Of a DNA stretch of 64,000 bases, positions 48,907 through 58,342 are shown piece by piece. The DNA comes from Ornithinimicrobium ciconiae (GTDB lineage Bacteria; Actinomycetota; Actinomycetes; Actinomycetales; Dermatophilaceae). The notes beneath the pieces are model-generated. The model worked only from the letters and a program-made list of their open reading frames with translations, did not search any database and was not told the origin of the DNA. Numbering within the stretch: position 1 is the stretch's first letter; each line of letters starts with the position of its first letter. Both the position numbers and the translations under genes were made by a program. The DNA is taken from the NCBI RefSeq assembly GCF_007197575.1, contig NZ_CP041616.1, positions 1,240,001 through 1,304,000 of the forward strand, in the 5' to 3' direction.

Positions 48907-48997
48907 TCACGGACGCTGTCACCCCGCATTCTCGTAGTGGCCTTGGGAGTCGACCCTCGCTGACGGTCGTGCAGGGGAGGTCACCTACCCTGGGAGG

Positions 48998-49807
48998 GTG
49001 TTGCGCACCCTGTTCACCCCACGTTGGCTCACGCTGCTCGGCGTCGTCGTCGCCATCTGTGTGGCCTTCGTGTGGCTGGGGCTGTGGCAGCTGGCCGTGG
49101 CGCAGGACTCGGCGATCGCCGAGCTGCAGGCCGAGCGCGACGCGCTCGTCGAAAAGCCGCTGGACCAGGTGATGGAGCCGCATGCGCCCTTCCCCGCCGA
49201 CGGCGCCGGTCACCCTGTGGTCGTGGAGGGGGAGTATGACGGCACGCGCCAGTTCCTGGTCCCCGACCGCATCCTGGGGCAGGAGAGCGGGCTGTGGGTG
49301 GTCACCCCCCTGGTGACCGGGAACGGCGCGGAGGTGATCCCGGTGCTGCGCGGCTTCGTCACGGACCCGGCCGACGCCGACCTGCCCCCCAGCACGCCGG
49401 TGACCGTGCGCGGCGAGCTCGCCCCGGGGGAGTCGCCCTACTTTGGCGAGGAGGAACTGCCCGCGGGCCAGCACGGCACGATCGACCTGTCGGTGCTGGC
49501 CAACGAGTGGCCGGAGTCGCTCTACAACGGGTTCATCTTCAGCACCGCCGAGGAGCCTGCCCTGAGCTCTGCGGACCTGCAGCACGTCCCGCCCCCAACG
49601 CTGCAGGCCGGCGACATCGACTGGCGCAACCTCGGCTACGCCCTGCAGTGGTGGGTGTTCGCCGCCTTTGCGGTCTTCATGTATCTCAAGCTGCTGCACG
49701 ACGCGGCCCGGCACCGGGAGGTCAGCGGAGGACGCTCAGGGTCTGGGCCTACAGTGAGCAGCGCCCCCGCACCCGCCGACGAGAGGATCGAGCCCCACCA
49801 TGTCTGA
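48998..49807 (+). CDS. SURF1 family protein
   Basis: SURF1 proteins help assemble the heme a site of cytochrome c oxidase. The 269-aa protein has the two flanking membrane helices expected: TLLGVVVAICVAFVWLGLWQLA near the N-terminus and YALQWWVFAAFAVFMYLKLL near the C-terminus, with the soluble part between carrying VEGEYDGTRQFLVPDR and LWVVTPLV...PVLRGFV. A Ser/Pro/Ala-rich C-terminal tail follows. The GTG start at 48998 has GGGAGG directly before it. It overlaps the DUF3817 gene by 8 bp. Confidence 0.9.
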   Translation: MLRTLFTPRWLTLLGVVVAICVAFVWLGLWQLAVAQDSAIAELQAERDALVEKPLDQVMEPHAPFPADGAGHPVVVEGEYDGTRQFLVPDRILGQESGLWVVTPLVTGNGAEVIPVLRGFVTDPADADLPPSTPVTVRGELAPGESPYFGEEELPAGQHGTIDLSVLANEWPESLYNGFIFSTAEEPALSSADLQHVPPPTLQAGDIDWRNLGYALQWWVFAAFAVFMYLKLLHDAARHREVSGGRSGSGPTVSSAPAPADERIEPHHV

Positions 49808-50132
49808 CCGCGCCAAGCTGAAGTTCTTCCAGGTGATGGCGTTCGTCGTCGGTGTCGCGCTGCTGGTCCTGACGACGCACATGGTGCTGCGCTACGGCTT
49901 CCAGAACCACGCCCTCGACTGGTGGGCGATGCCGCACGGCTTCCTCTACATGATCTATCTGGTGTCCGTCGCCCTGCTCGGCTTCGCGCTGCGCTGGGAG
50001 ATCGGACCCATGGTGCTCGTCATGCTGGCCGGGTGCGTGCCCTTCCTGTCCTTCTGGGTCGAGCACCGGGTCACCCGGATGGCACGGGCCCAGATCGAGG
50101 CCAGGGAGAGCGGAGCCGGGGTGCGGGTCTGA
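49800..50132 (+). CDS. DUF3817 membrane protein
   Basis: The 110-aa protein has three hydrophobic helices and the DUF3817 pattern: FQVMAFVVGVALLVLTTHM, then WAMPHGFLYMIYLVSVALLGF (with the conserved HG) and MLAGCVPFLSFWVEHRV. The family is common in Actinobacteria as a short three-helix membrane protein of unknown function, often next to SURF1 or guaA as here. Start overlaps the SURF1 end. Confidence 0.92.
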   Translation: MSDRAKLKFFQVMAFVVGVALLVLTTHMVLRYGFQNHALDWWAMPHGFLYMIYLVSVALLGFALRWEIGPMVLVMLAGCVPFLSFWVEHRVTRMARAQIEARESGAGVRV

Positions 50133-50185
50133 CCGAACCCAGCCCTCCGGCATACGGAAGGGCCGCAGGCAGATAACCTGTCCCG

Positions 50186-51763
50186 GTGACCGACGCCCTC
50201 CAGCAGCGCCCTGTCCTCGTCGTCGACTTCGGCGCGCAGTATGCCCAGCTCATCGCCCGACGGGTCCGCGAGGCTTCCGTCTACAGCGAGATCGTGCCGC
50301 ACGACATGCCGGCCGAGGAGGTGCTCGCCAAGAACCCCGCGGCCCTGATCCTCTCCGGTGGACCCTCGTCGGTGTATGCCGAGGGGGCGCCGTCGCTGGA
50401 CGCCGACCTGCTGACGGCGGGGGTGCCGGTCCTGGGCATCTGCTACGGCTTCCAGGCGATGGCCAGCGCGCTCGGTGGGACGGTGGAGAAGACAGGGCTG
50501 CGGGAGTTTGGCGAGACCAAGGCCCGGATCTCCGACACCTCCAGCACCCTCTTCGACGGTCAGCCGGATGAGCAGCCGGTGTGGATGAGCCACGGGGACT
50601 CCGTCTCCGAGGCCCCCGAGGGGATGCGGGTGACCGCGACGACACCGGGGGCGGAGGTGGCGGCCTTTGAGGACGACGAGGCCCGCCGCTACGGCGTGCA
50701 GTGGCACCCCGAGGTCCTGCACTCCACCTTCGGCCAGCGCGTGCTGGAGAACTTCCTGGTCCGGGGGGCCGGCCTGGAGCAGACCTGGACCAGCGAGAAC
50801 GTCGTGGAGGACCTGGTCACCTCGATCCGCGAGGAGGTCGGGGACGCCCGGGTCATCTGCGGGCTGTCCGGGGGTGTCGACTCCTCGGTGGCCGCAGCCC
50901 TGGTGCAGCGCGCTGTGGGGGACCAGCTCACCTGCGTCTTCGTCGACCACGGTCTGCTGCGTGAGGGAGAGGCCGAGCAGGTCGAGCAGGACTTCGTCGC
51001 GGCGACCGGCGTGGACCTGCTCGTCGTCGACGCCCAGCAGCGTTTCCTCGACGCGCTCGCGGGAGTGACCGACCCCGAGACCAAGCGCAAGATCATCGGC
51101 CGTGAGTTCATCCGGGTCTTCGAGCAGGCCGCCCGGGACGTGGTCGGCCACGCCGACGCCGAGGGCCACCCGGTCAAGTTCCTGGTGCAGGGCACGCTCT
51201 ATCCCGACGTCGTGGAGTCCGGCGGAGGCAGCGGTGCGGCCAACATCAAGAGCCACCACAACGTGGGCGGGCTGCCGGACGACCTGCAGTTCAGCCTCAT
51301 CGAGCCGCTGCGCACGCTCTTCAAGGACGAGGTGCGCCAGGTCGGCCTCGAGCTGGAGGTCCCAGAGGCCATCGTGTGGCGCCAGCCGTTCCCCGGGCCG
51401 GGCCTGGGCATCCGGATCATCGGTGCCGTCGACGCCGAGCGTCTGGCCATCCTGCGGCGGGCTGACGCCATCGCCCGCGAGGAGCTCACCAAGGCCGGCC
51501 TGGACCGCGACATCTGGCAGTGCCCCGTGGTCCTGCTCGCCGACGTACGCTCGGTGGGCGTGCAGGGCGACGGACGCACCTATGGGCACCCGGTCGTGCT
51601 GCGTCCGGTCAGCAGTGAGGACGCCATGACCGCCGACTGGAGCCGGGTGCCCTATGACGTGCTCGCCAAGGTGTCCAGCCGGATCACCAACGAGGTCGAG
51701 GAGGTCAACCGGGTGGTGCTCGACGTGACGAGCAAGCCGCCGGGGACCATCGAGTGGGAGTGA
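50186..51763 (+). CDS. guaA: GMP synthase (glutamine-hydrolysing) GuaA
   Basis: GuaA converts XMP to GMP with glutamine and ATP. The 525-aa protein has the class I amidotransferase domain (nucleophile Cys in GICYGFQAM, about 86, and HPEV), then the PP-loop ATP pyrophosphatase motif [14 protein letters not shown] (about 228-241), [15 protein letters not shown] and the C-terminal dimer domain ending [14 protein letters not shown] start. It completes the guanine branch with guaB and guaB3. Its last codons and stop are duplicated (51755-51796). Confidence 0.97.
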   Translation: MTDALQQRPVLVVDFGAQYAQLIARRVREASVYSEIVPHDMPAEEVLAKNPAALILSGGPSSVYAEGAPSLDADLLTAGVPVLGICYGFQAMASALGGTVEKTGLREFGETKARISDTSSTLFDGQPDEQPVWMSHGDSVSEAPEGMRVTATTPGAEVAAFEDDEARRYGVQWHPEVLHSTFGQRVLENFLVRGAGLEQTWTSENVVEDLVTSIREEVGDARVICGLSGGVDSSVAAALVQRAVGDQLTCVFVDHGLLREGEAEQVEQDFVAATGVDLLVVDAQQRFLDALAGVTDPETKRKIIGREFIRVFEQAARDVVGHADAEGHPVKFLVQGTLYPDVVESGGGSGAANIKSHHNVGGLPDDLQFSLIEPLRTLFKDEVRQVGLELEVPEAIVWRQPFPGPGLGIRIIGAVDAERLAILRRADAIAREELTKAGLDRDIWQCPVVLLADVRSVGVQGDGRTYGHPVVLRPVSSEDAMTADWSRVPYDVLAKVSSRITNEVEEVNRVVLDVTSKPPGTIEWE

Positions 51764-51796
51764 GCCGACGGGTGTTGGGAGTGAGCCGGCGGGTGT
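51755..51796. repeat. 21-bp tandem duplication at the guaA stop
   Basis: TGGGAGTGAGCCGACGGGTG (51755-) and TGGGAGTGAGCCGGCGGGTG (51776-) form a tandem pair with one mismatch and 21-bp period, each containing TGAGCC. The first TGA is the guaA stop. Confidence 0.9.
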
Positions 51797-51834
51797 GAGG
51801 TAAGAGACACCGGGAAAGTGGAACTTCGACACGG

Positions 51835-51855
51835 TGTAGTACTACACTCTGTAGT
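51835..51855 (+). promoter_or_regulatory. Overlapping palindromes; BlaI/CopY-like operator candidate
   Basis: TGTAGTACTACA (51835-51846) is a perfect palindrome and ACTACA-CTC-TGTAGT (51841-51855) is a second, sharing the half-site ACTACA. Such TACA...TGTA half-sites are typical of BlaI/MecI-family repressor operators. The site is upstream of the DoxX gene (start 51903). The regulator identity is an inference from motif shape. Confidence 0.5.
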
Positions 51856-51902
51856 GGAGGTCGAGAACGACCTCCACCTCGCAGAATCCGAAAGGCATCG
51901 TC

Positions 51903-52499
51903 ATGAGCGCGAATCTCCAAACCCCCGCACAGGACGACGTTGTTGTGGGCCGCGGTGGTCGCGGCGACGACACCGTCTACCAGACCGACATCGTCCACTC
52001 CAGCTTTGTCCGCAAGCTGCTGGCCGGCATGCGGATCCTGATCGGTTGGACCTTCATGTGGCCCTTCCTCGACAAGCTGTTCGGTCTCGGCTATGGCACT
52101 GAGTCCGCCCGCGCCTGGATCGAGGGTGGTGCACCGGCACAGGGCTACATGATCAACGCCACCTCCGGTCCGTTCAAGGAGGTCTTCGTCTGGATGGCAG
52201 AGACCTTCGGTGGTCTGACGGACTTCGTCTTCATGTTTGGTCTGTTCGGCATCGGCCTGGCCATGCTCGCCGGCGCGGGCCTGAAGCTCGCCGCCTGGGG
52301 TGGCACCCTGCTGATGGCCTTCATGTACTTCGCCGCACTCCCCATCGGCGCGGCCAACATGGGCTTCACCAACCCGATCACCGACTCGCACTGGATCGAG
52401 GCCGCGGTCCTGCTGGTCGCCGCCTACACCCTCTCGGGTGACACCTGGGGCCTGGGCCGCTGGTGGGGCGAGAAGGTCGGCAACAGCTGGCTGCGGTGA
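51903..52499 (+). CDS. DoxX/TQO small-subunit-like (DoxD) membrane protein
   Basis: The 198-aa protein has an N-terminal soluble segment and four membrane helices: FVRKLLAGMRILIGWTFMWP (with the DoxX start pattern RxxLGxxFL), GGLTDFVFMFGLFGIGLAML, LAAWGGTLLMAFMYFAALP and WIEAAVLLVAAYTL. It resembles thiosulfate:quinone oxidoreductase subunit DoxD and DoxX-like proteins. It is distinct from the DoxX at 24989. A strong dyad operator lies upstream (51835-51855) and a good terminator follows. Confidence 0.86.
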   Translation: MSANLQTPAQDDVVVGRGGRGDDTVYQTDIVHSSFVRKLLAGMRILIGWTFMWPFLDKLFGLGYGTESARAWIEGGAPAQGYMINATSGPFKEVFVWMAETFGGLTDFVFMFGLFGIGLAMLAGAGLKLAAWGGTLLMAFMYFAALPIGAANMGFTNPITDSHWIEAAVLLVAAYTLSGDTWGLGRWWGEKVGNSWLR

Positions 52500-52525
52500 C
52501 CTCCTGGTCGACCGACTGACGTGAC

Positions 52526-52560
52526 CTGCCCGTCATACTCCACGCGAGTATGACGGGCAG
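52526..52560 (+). terminator. Terminator after the DoxX-like gene
   Basis: CTGCCCGTCATACTC (52526-52540) and its exact complement (52546-52560) enclose a CACGC loop, followed by TTCC. Confidence 0.85.
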
Positions 52561-52580
52561 TTCCGTGTGCGGTGCGCGTC

Positions 52581-52623
52581 TGTGGTGGCGGAGCGACGGG
52601 TGGGGTGTGGTGGCGGAGCGACG
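52581..52623. repeat. Direct repeat TGTGGTGGCGGAGCGACG
   Basis: The 18-bp sequence occurs at 52581-52598 and again at 52606-52623, period 25 bp, in the 205-bp space upstream of murT. Confidence 0.85.
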
Positions 52624-52704
52624 CGTGAGGCGCAGGGGTGCCACGTGAGGTGGTCGGGACGTGAGGTGCGTGGCGGTGGGGGCGCGGCCGATTAGAGTTG
52701 CCCT

Positions 52705-54009
52705 GTGATCCGCTCCTCTGTCGCTATCGCCGCCGGCAAGCTGGCCCGGGGTCTGTCCCGTCTGCGTGGTGGCGGCTCCGCCCTGCCCGGCCTGGTGACG
52801 GAGACCCTGGACCCGCAGGTGCTGGCGCACGCCCTCTCGGGTCTGCCCGGGGGGATCGTCGTGGTCAGCGGCACCAACGGCAAGACCACGACCACCAAGA
52901 TGGTCGTCGCCCTGCTGCGGGCGCACGGCCAGCGCGTCTTCACCAACCCGACGGGCAGCAACTTCACCCGCGGCGTGATCTCAGCGATGCTCGCCGAGGT
53001 GCCGCTCAACGGGCGCCTGGACGCAGACTGGGCGGTGCTCGAGCTCGATGAGGCGCACGCCCTGCACTTCGCCGCCACGGTCGCCCCGACCCACGCGCTG
53101 CTGCTCAACGTGGCCCGCGACCAGCTCGACCGGTTTGCCGAGATCGATCAGACCGCCCAGCTGCTGACCCAGCTGGCCGAGCAGACCACCCTCGGGGTGG
53201 TCCTCAACGTCGACGACTCCTTCATCGCACGGATCCGGCGCCGGGTGGCGGACGGGGTGCAGGTGAACTGGTTCGGCGTCGACCCCTCCTGCGCCGACCG
53301 GCTGCCCGAGTTGCAGGAGGCGGATGTGCGCGCGCCCGAGGCGGACGGTGCGGCAGCGCTGCCGGACAGTGCCGACACCTCCCTGCTGCTGGTCCACGAC
53401 GAGCGCTCCTTCACCGTCACCGGCTCCGCCGACGTCGGGCCGCTGACCCTGCAGCAGCGCGGGCTGGCCGCGATGATCAACGCGACGGCCGCCACCGCCA
53501 TCGCTCGTCTGGTCCTGGCCGACGACTTCGATCCGGCCGTGGCTGCCTCGGCACTGGCCACGGTGACGCCCCCGTTCGGGCGGGGTGAGGTGATCGACGT
53601 CGACGGGCATCCTCTCGAGCTGGTCCTGGTCAAGAACCCGGCCGGGTTCACGGTGGCGCTGGGCACCTACGGCTCCGAGCCTGTCGACACCCTGATCGCG
53701 ATCAATGACAACTATGCCGACGGGCGGGACGTCTCCTGGCTCTATGACGTCTCTTTCGAGAGCCTGGCCGAGCACGGGGTCGCCCTCACCAGCGGGGTGC
53801 GTGCCTTCGACATGGCCCTGCGGCTGCAGTATGACGGGGTGCCGGTCGGCGATGTCGAACCCGATCTCGACGCCGCCCTCGATCGGTTCCTGACCGAGCA
53901 CTCCGGTCGGCCGACCCGGATCTTTTGCACCTACACCGCGATGATGCACCTGCGACGCCGTCTGGCGGCCCGCTACGGTCTCGCGCGCTTCGGAGAGGAC
54001 GCCGCGTGA
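52705..54009 (+). CDS. murT: MurT, lipid II isoglutaminyl synthase ligase subunit
   Basis: MurT-GatD amidates the D-Glu of lipid II. The 434-aa protein has the Mur ligase P-loop SGTNGKTTTTKM (about 53-64), LLNVARDQLDRFAEID, INATAATAIARL and the C-terminal DUF1727 region with KNPAGFTVALG. The zinc-ribbon cysteines described in Staphylococcus MurT are not visible; the matching stretch has only one Cys (DPSCADRLPELQEAD). GTG start. GatD follows with 4-bp overlap, which makes the assignment firm. Confidence 0.93.
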   Translation: MIRSSVAIAAGKLARGLSRLRGGGSALPGLVTETLDPQVLAHALSGLPGGIVVVSGTNGKTTTTKMVVALLRAHGQRVFTNPTGSNFTRGVISAMLAEVPLNGRLDADWAVLELDEAHALHFAATVAPTHALLLNVARDQLDRFAEIDQTAQLLTQLAEQTTLGVVLNVDDSFIARIRRRVADGVQVNWFGVDPSCADRLPELQEADVRAPEADGAAALPDSADTSLLLVHDERSFTVTGSADVGPLTLQQRGLAAMINATAATAIARLVLADDFDPAVAASALATVTPPFGRGEVIDVDGHPLELVLVKNPAGFTVALGTYGSEPVDTLIAINDNYADGRDVSWLYDVSFESLAEHGVALTSGVRAFDMALRLQYDGVPVGDVEPDLDAALDRFLTEHSGRPTRIFCTYTAMMHLRRRLAARYGLARFGEDAA

Positions 54010-54770
54010 GCAAGGGCACCGTCCACATCGTCCACCTCTATCCGCGTGAGATGAGCATCTACGGCGATCTGGGCAACACCCGGACGCTGGCCAGCAGGCT
54101 GCGCTGGCACGGCTACACCCCGGTGGTGCACGACCACCATCCCGGGGAGCCCTGGCCGGAGGAGGCGCACCTGCTGCTCGGCGGCGGGGGCCAGGACTCC
54201 GGGCAGGCCCGGGTCCAGGACGACCTGGGCACCCATGCTGACCGGCTCCGGGCGCTGGCCGAGGACGGGGTGCCGATGCTGATGATCTGCGGCATGTATC
54301 AACTCTTCGGCCAGGCCTTCACCACGGTGGAGGGCCAGCGGCTGCCGGGGCTCGGCATACTCGATGTCACCACGACCGGCGGGAGCACGCGGATGATCGG
54401 TCCCGTGGTCCTCGACACTGCGGTGGGTCAGGTCGTCGGTTATGAGAACCACTCCGGCTCCACTGTCCTCGGTCAGGGGCAGGAGCCCTTCGGGCAGGTG
54501 CGTGTCGGACAGGGAAACAACGGCTCGGACGGCACGGAGGGGGCCCGCACCGGCAACGTGATCGGGTCCTACCTGCACGGACCGATCCTGCCCGCCAACC
54601 CCGCGCTGGCCGACTACCTGCTCGAGGCCGCCGCGACCCGGGCCACGGGAGGGTGGGAGCCCGGGGAGCCGGACGACGCGCTCGCCGACCAGGCCCGCCG
54701 TCGGCAGGTGCTCCGCCTGATGTCCCAGGGGCGGCAGGTCAGCAGGGTGCGGCAGCTGCTGCGACGCTGA
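54006..54770 (+). CDS. gatD: GatD, glutamine amidotransferase subunit of lipid II amidation
   Basis: GatD hydrolyses glutamine and feeds ammonia to MurT. The 254-aa class I amidotransferase-like protein starts VHIVHLYPREMSIYGDLGNT, and has LLLGGGGQDSGQ, the nucleophile Cys in MLMICGMYQLFG (about 96) and the catalytic His in GSYLHGPILP (about 190). As in CobB/CobQ-type GatD, the usual Glu of the triad is not expected. GTG at 54006 overlaps the murT stop. Confidence 0.94.
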   Translation: MSKGTVHIVHLYPREMSIYGDLGNTRTLASRLRWHGYTPVVHDHHPGEPWPEEAHLLLGGGGQDSGQARVQDDLGTHADRLRALAEDGVPMLMICGMYQLFGQAFTTVEGQRLPGLGILDVTTTGGSTRMIGPVVLDTAVGQVVGYENHSGSTVLGQGQEPFGQVRVGQGNNGSDGTEGARTGNVIGSYLHGPILPANPALADYLLEAAATRATGGWEPGEPDDALADQARRRQVLRLMSQGRQVSRVRQLLRR

Positions 54771-54840
54771 CGCCAACCCGACCGCCAGCGCGCGTGCGGG
54801 CCGTCGGCGCACTGTGCGCCGGAGGTCGGCCCACGCCCGG

Positions 54841-56016
54841 TCAGGCGCTGGGCTGCTGCGGACGTGGGTGCGGGTCCTGATGCGTCTCGTGCTGCGCGGG
54901 TCGTGCCTGATCACTGGGTGACGCGGGGTCCTTTGGCGCGAGGTTGCGCTTGAGCTGACCGGCGGCCCGCGAGGTGTTCTTGGGGCCGAACCACCAGATG
55001 CCCCAGGCCGCCAGACCCAAGGGCACGGACAACAGGTTGGTGAAGATCGCATAGAGCAGTGCGGCGGCTGAGGCCGCTCCCGGGTCGCCGCCGAAGGCGA
55101 CCAGGATGCCGGCCGTGCCGACCTCCGTGATGCCCAGGCCGCCCGGGGTGATGGCGATGACTGTGAGGAACTGCCGGAAGGCGTAGGCGGCGAAGAGCAT
55201 GTAGACCGGCAGGCCCAACCCCACGGTGCGAGAGGCCACCCAGTAGAGGATGAAGAAGAAGCCAAACATCCCCACCAGGCCCAGCGTCATCTTGATGCTG
55301 TGCTTGCCCACCACGGTGGACATCCGGGCCCGCTGGTCCTGGATGATGCGGTCCATGTCGACGCCGGAACGGATCTTCTTGGAGAAGGGCCGCAACAGCT
55401 TGCTGATCAGGTGCCCCAGGAAGGTCGAGACCCGGTCGGAGTAGATCGCCAGGGCGAAGAGCACGATGAGCCCCGTCCCGGCGGCTCCGGCGATGACGCT
55501 GACGGCGATGATCGCGGTGGGTGCCTCGACGGGACCCCAGATGACCACGGCCATGCCGAGCACCGGGAGCGCCACGCGGGCCAGGATGTTCCAGACCCCG
55601 GTCACCACCAGGGAGGTGGAGATGTTGCTCCGGGAAAAGCCCCAGGACCGATACATCACATAGGAGATCGCCACCCCGACAGCACCGCCACCCGGAAGGA
55701 TGTTGCTGACCATCGAGCCCGCCGCGTTGACCATGAGGGCACGGACGTGGCTGAGCCCGGGCAGCGACCCGATGAGCGTGAGGGTGTAGCAGTAGAGGCC
55801 CACCAGCATCAGGCCCAGCATCACCGCGGAGGCCTCCCAGCCCACCATGCTCAGCTGGGTGCCGATCTGGGTCCACGTGGTGTCAACGACCAGCGGCATG
55901 CCAAAGATCAGCAGCGCCAGGGCGATCGCGAAGCCGAGCAGCGACTGGATGATCTCCCGGCGCCCGAGGCGCGTGAGCTTCGGCTCCGGCAGCGACTCGT
56001 CCCCGACGGACGTCAC
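54841..56016 (-). CDS. Flippase-like (LPG synthase transmembrane region, UPF0104) protein
   Basis: The 391-aa protein has about seven to eight membrane helices (for example LLGFAIALALLIFGMPL, GLIVLFALAIYS, AFRQFLTVIAITPGGLGITE) and matches the membrane part of lysylphosphatidylglycerol synthase (UPF0104/AglD-like). Conserved AAGSMVSNILPGGGAVGVA and TPGGLGITEVGT are the usual gate signatures. There is no aminoacyl-transferase domain, so it is likely a lipid or glycolipid flippase-type protein. The cytoplasmic C-terminus is rich in Pro, Gln and His. Substrate unknown. Confidence 0.86.
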   Translation of the reverse strand: MTSVGDESLPEPKLTRLGRREIIQSLLGFAIALALLIFGMPLVVDTTWTQIGTQLSMVGWEASAVMLGLMLVGLYCYTLTLIGSLPGLSHVRALMVNAAGSMVSNILPGGGAVGVAISYVMYRSWGFSRSNISTSLVVTGVWNILARVALPVLGMAVVIWGPVEAPTAIIAVSVIAGAAGTGLIVLFALAIYSDRVSTFLGHLISKLLRPFSKKIRSGVDMDRIIQDQRARMSTVVGKHSIKMTLGLVGMFGFFFILYWVASRTVGLGLPVYMLFAAYAFRQFLTVIAITPGGLGITEVGTAGILVAFGGDPGAASAAALLYAIFTNLLSVPLGLAAWGIWWFGPKNTSRAAGQLKRNLAPKDPASPSDQARPAQHETHQDPHPRPQQPSA

Positions 56017-56440
56017 GTGTCGACACCTCGCTGGTGCGATCGAAGCGCCGACGCGTGGTCAACCCTCTCCTGAGGGATCCGACGTCCCGGCACCCGGAGG
56101 CAGCCTGGGGTAGGAGGGCGCAGCACAGGGACAAGCGTACGTCCCCCGAGGACCACACTGGCAGCAATTTCGCTCGGGCGTGCCCCCGGACGTCTCGACC
56201 CGCCTGCCCCGGACCCGCGCCCCAGCGCCCTGGGTATCCGTCCTGTCACCATCATCTCCCACCTGCCCCGATCGCCCGTGTGTCGGGCACGTGTCCGCAC
56301 ACCCCTGCTGTCACCAGCACCCAGCGCCCTTGCTGTGCACCCCGTCCGCTGACCCCGACCCGGCCCGGGGCTGTGCCTTGGAGCACGATACCCGCCATGG
56401 CAGTCTGACCCGGTGAGGACGGGTCTGCAGGAAGGTTGCG
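56017..56440. other. Intergenic region (424 bp) between the flippase-like and Nudix genes
   Basis: No convincing gene, tRNA or repeat is seen; the small open frames here have no start site or family match. It holds the 5' regions of the two divergent genes. Confidence 0.6.
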
Positions 56441-57055
56441 ATGGTCAGGGTGCGCGCCGTTGACAGGGCCGGGACAACGCTCGTGGAGGATGTCGTGCCG
56501 CACGGCATCGACCCCGCAGCAGTCCTTCAGGCGCACGGCCACGAGCCGTTGTGGTCCGGCACCGAGCTGGTGGACGGGGAGGTGGTGCTGGTCTACCTGG
56601 TCGAGCCAGGAGAGCGCCCAGAGCCCCACCAGCGCCTCGGGGCGTATGCCGTGGTCGTCGCCGAGCATCTCGGCATACCCTCCCTGCTGCTCACCACCTT
56701 TGCCAACACCGACGACGACGTCTGGGGCCTGCCCGGTGGCGGCGTCGATCCAGGGGAGGACCCGGCAGCGGCAGCGGTCCGGGAGGTCTGGGAGGAGACC
56801 GGCCAGCAGGTGCAGGTCACCGCGCCACTACAACTGGTCAGCCGGCACTGGACCGGCCAGGCCCCGTCCGGGCGCCTCGAGGACTATCACGCCATCTCCG
56901 CGGTCTATCTCGCTGCCTGCTCAGAGCCGGTCGTCCCGGTGGTCCACGACGTCGGTGGCAGCACCGCGCATGCGGCCTGGATCCCCCTGTCCGAGCTGGC
57001 GGTCACCCCGTTGCTGGACTGGCAGCGGAGGATCCTGCCGCGCAGCCTAGGCTAA
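56441..57055 (+). CDS. Nudix hydrolase
   Basis: The 204-aa protein contains a Nudix box GGGVDPGEDPAAAAVREVWE plus ETG (about 104-127), preceded by TTFANTDDDVWGLPG. A separate N-terminal strand domain precedes it. The family hydrolyses nucleoside-diphosphate-linked compounds; the substrate cannot be told. ATG at 56441 has a purine-rich AGGAAGG upstream. It is followed after 4 bp by a small membrane protein gene. Confidence 0.88.
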   Translation: MVRVRAVDRAGTTLVEDVVPHGIDPAAVLQAHGHEPLWSGTELVDGEVVLVYLVEPGERPEPHQRLGAYAVVVAEHLGIPSLLLTTFANTDDDVWGLPGGGVDPGEDPAAAAVREVWEETGQQVQVTAPLQLVSRHWTGQAPSGRLEDYHAISAVYLAACSEPVVPVVHDVGGSTAHAAWIPLSELAVTPLLDWQRRILPRSLG

Positions 57056-57059
57056 GGAC

Positions 57060-57425
57060 ATGGAATTCGTTTACGACCTGACTGTTGCTGCCCACATGCT
57101 CGGCCTGGCCTCCCTCATCGGTGGCTACCTCGTGGCGGTGACACGCAGCTCCCAGGGTCTGGTGCCCAACACGGTCATGGTGTGGGGCGCGCGGGTGCAG
57201 GTGCTCACCGGCCTGATCCTGGTCGGTGTCGCCCAGGGGGCGCTGGACGCCGAGGTCAACAACACCAAGATCGCCGTCAAGCTGGTCATCGCGCTCGCGG
57301 TCGCCGGCCTGACCGAGGTGGCCGCCGCCCGGGCGCGCAAGGACAAGCCCGTCGCCGCGGGGATGGTGCACGGCGCCGGCCTGCTCGCCGTGGTGAACGT
57401 GCTCGTCGCGACGCTCTGGAACTGA
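57060..57425 (+). CDS. Small conserved integral membrane protein (121 aa)
   Basis: The protein has four hydrophobic helices (VYDLTVAAHMLGLASLIGGY, VQVLTGLILVGVAQGAL, IAVKLVIALAVAGLTEVAAA, GAGLLAVVNVLVATLW). It matches the many short actinobacterial four-helix membrane proteins annotated only as hypothetical. It starts 4 bp after the Nudix stop and may be co-transcribed. The stop lies at a small 14-bp direct repeat (CTGAGCCGG at 57422 and 57436). Confidence 0.8.
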   Translation: MEFVYDLTVAAHMLGLASLIGGYLVAVTRSSQGLVPNTVMVWGARVQVLTGLILVGVAQGALDAEVNNTKIAVKLVIALAVAGLTEVAAARARKDKPVAAGMVHGAGLLAVVNVLVATLWN

Positions 57426-57455
57426 GCCGGGTGACCTGAGCCGGAGGGCTCGCCG

Positions 57456-57886
57456 CTAGCGCGCCAGCCGCGCCGGGCGGGTGCTCCACAGCCACCACAG
57501 GCCGAGCACCGGCAGCACCAGCGGGATGTAGAGGTAACCGCGACCGAAGTTGGACCACACCGTGGCGTCCGGGAAGGCCGCCGGGTCCAGCACGCTCCAC
57601 AGCCCCACGGCGAGGACCCCCAGGAGCTCGGTGCTGATCGCCACAACAGAAACCCACCAGGCGCGGGGGCCGCGCAGCGCCAGGGACACTGCGGCCACCA
57701 CATAGATCACTCCCGCGACCGCGGAGAGGGTGTAGGCCAGCGGTGCCTCGTGGAACCGGGTGGCGATCTGAAAACCCGCCCGGGACAGCGATCCCACGAC
57801 GAACACGGCATACAGCGCGATGATCAGGCGGCCCGGACCGGAGGTGCGGGGATTGACCTCGCGGTGCGTGGTGGCGTCCGTGGAGG

Positions 57887-57890
<4 letters not shown>
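57456..57890 (-). CDS. Four-helix membrane protein (144 aa)
   Basis: The protein has membrane helices at about 20-40 (LIIALYAVFVVGSLSRAGFQ), 55-75, 80-100 and 120-137 (LYIPLVLPVLGLWWLWS). Pattern RAGFQIATRFHEAPLAY and FGRGYLYIPLVLPVLGLWW are conserved in Actinobacteria. No catalytic motif is visible. It overlaps the next upstream gene on the same strand by 4 bp, and the two together with the GNAT gene form a unit. Confidence 0.8.

Positions 57891-58338
<448 letters not shown>

Positions 58339-58342
<4 letters not shown>

Noticed and set aside
56252..56668. Minus-strand open frame in the gap before the Nudix gene
   Set aside because: It overlaps the Nudix gene, has no start site and no recognisable family.
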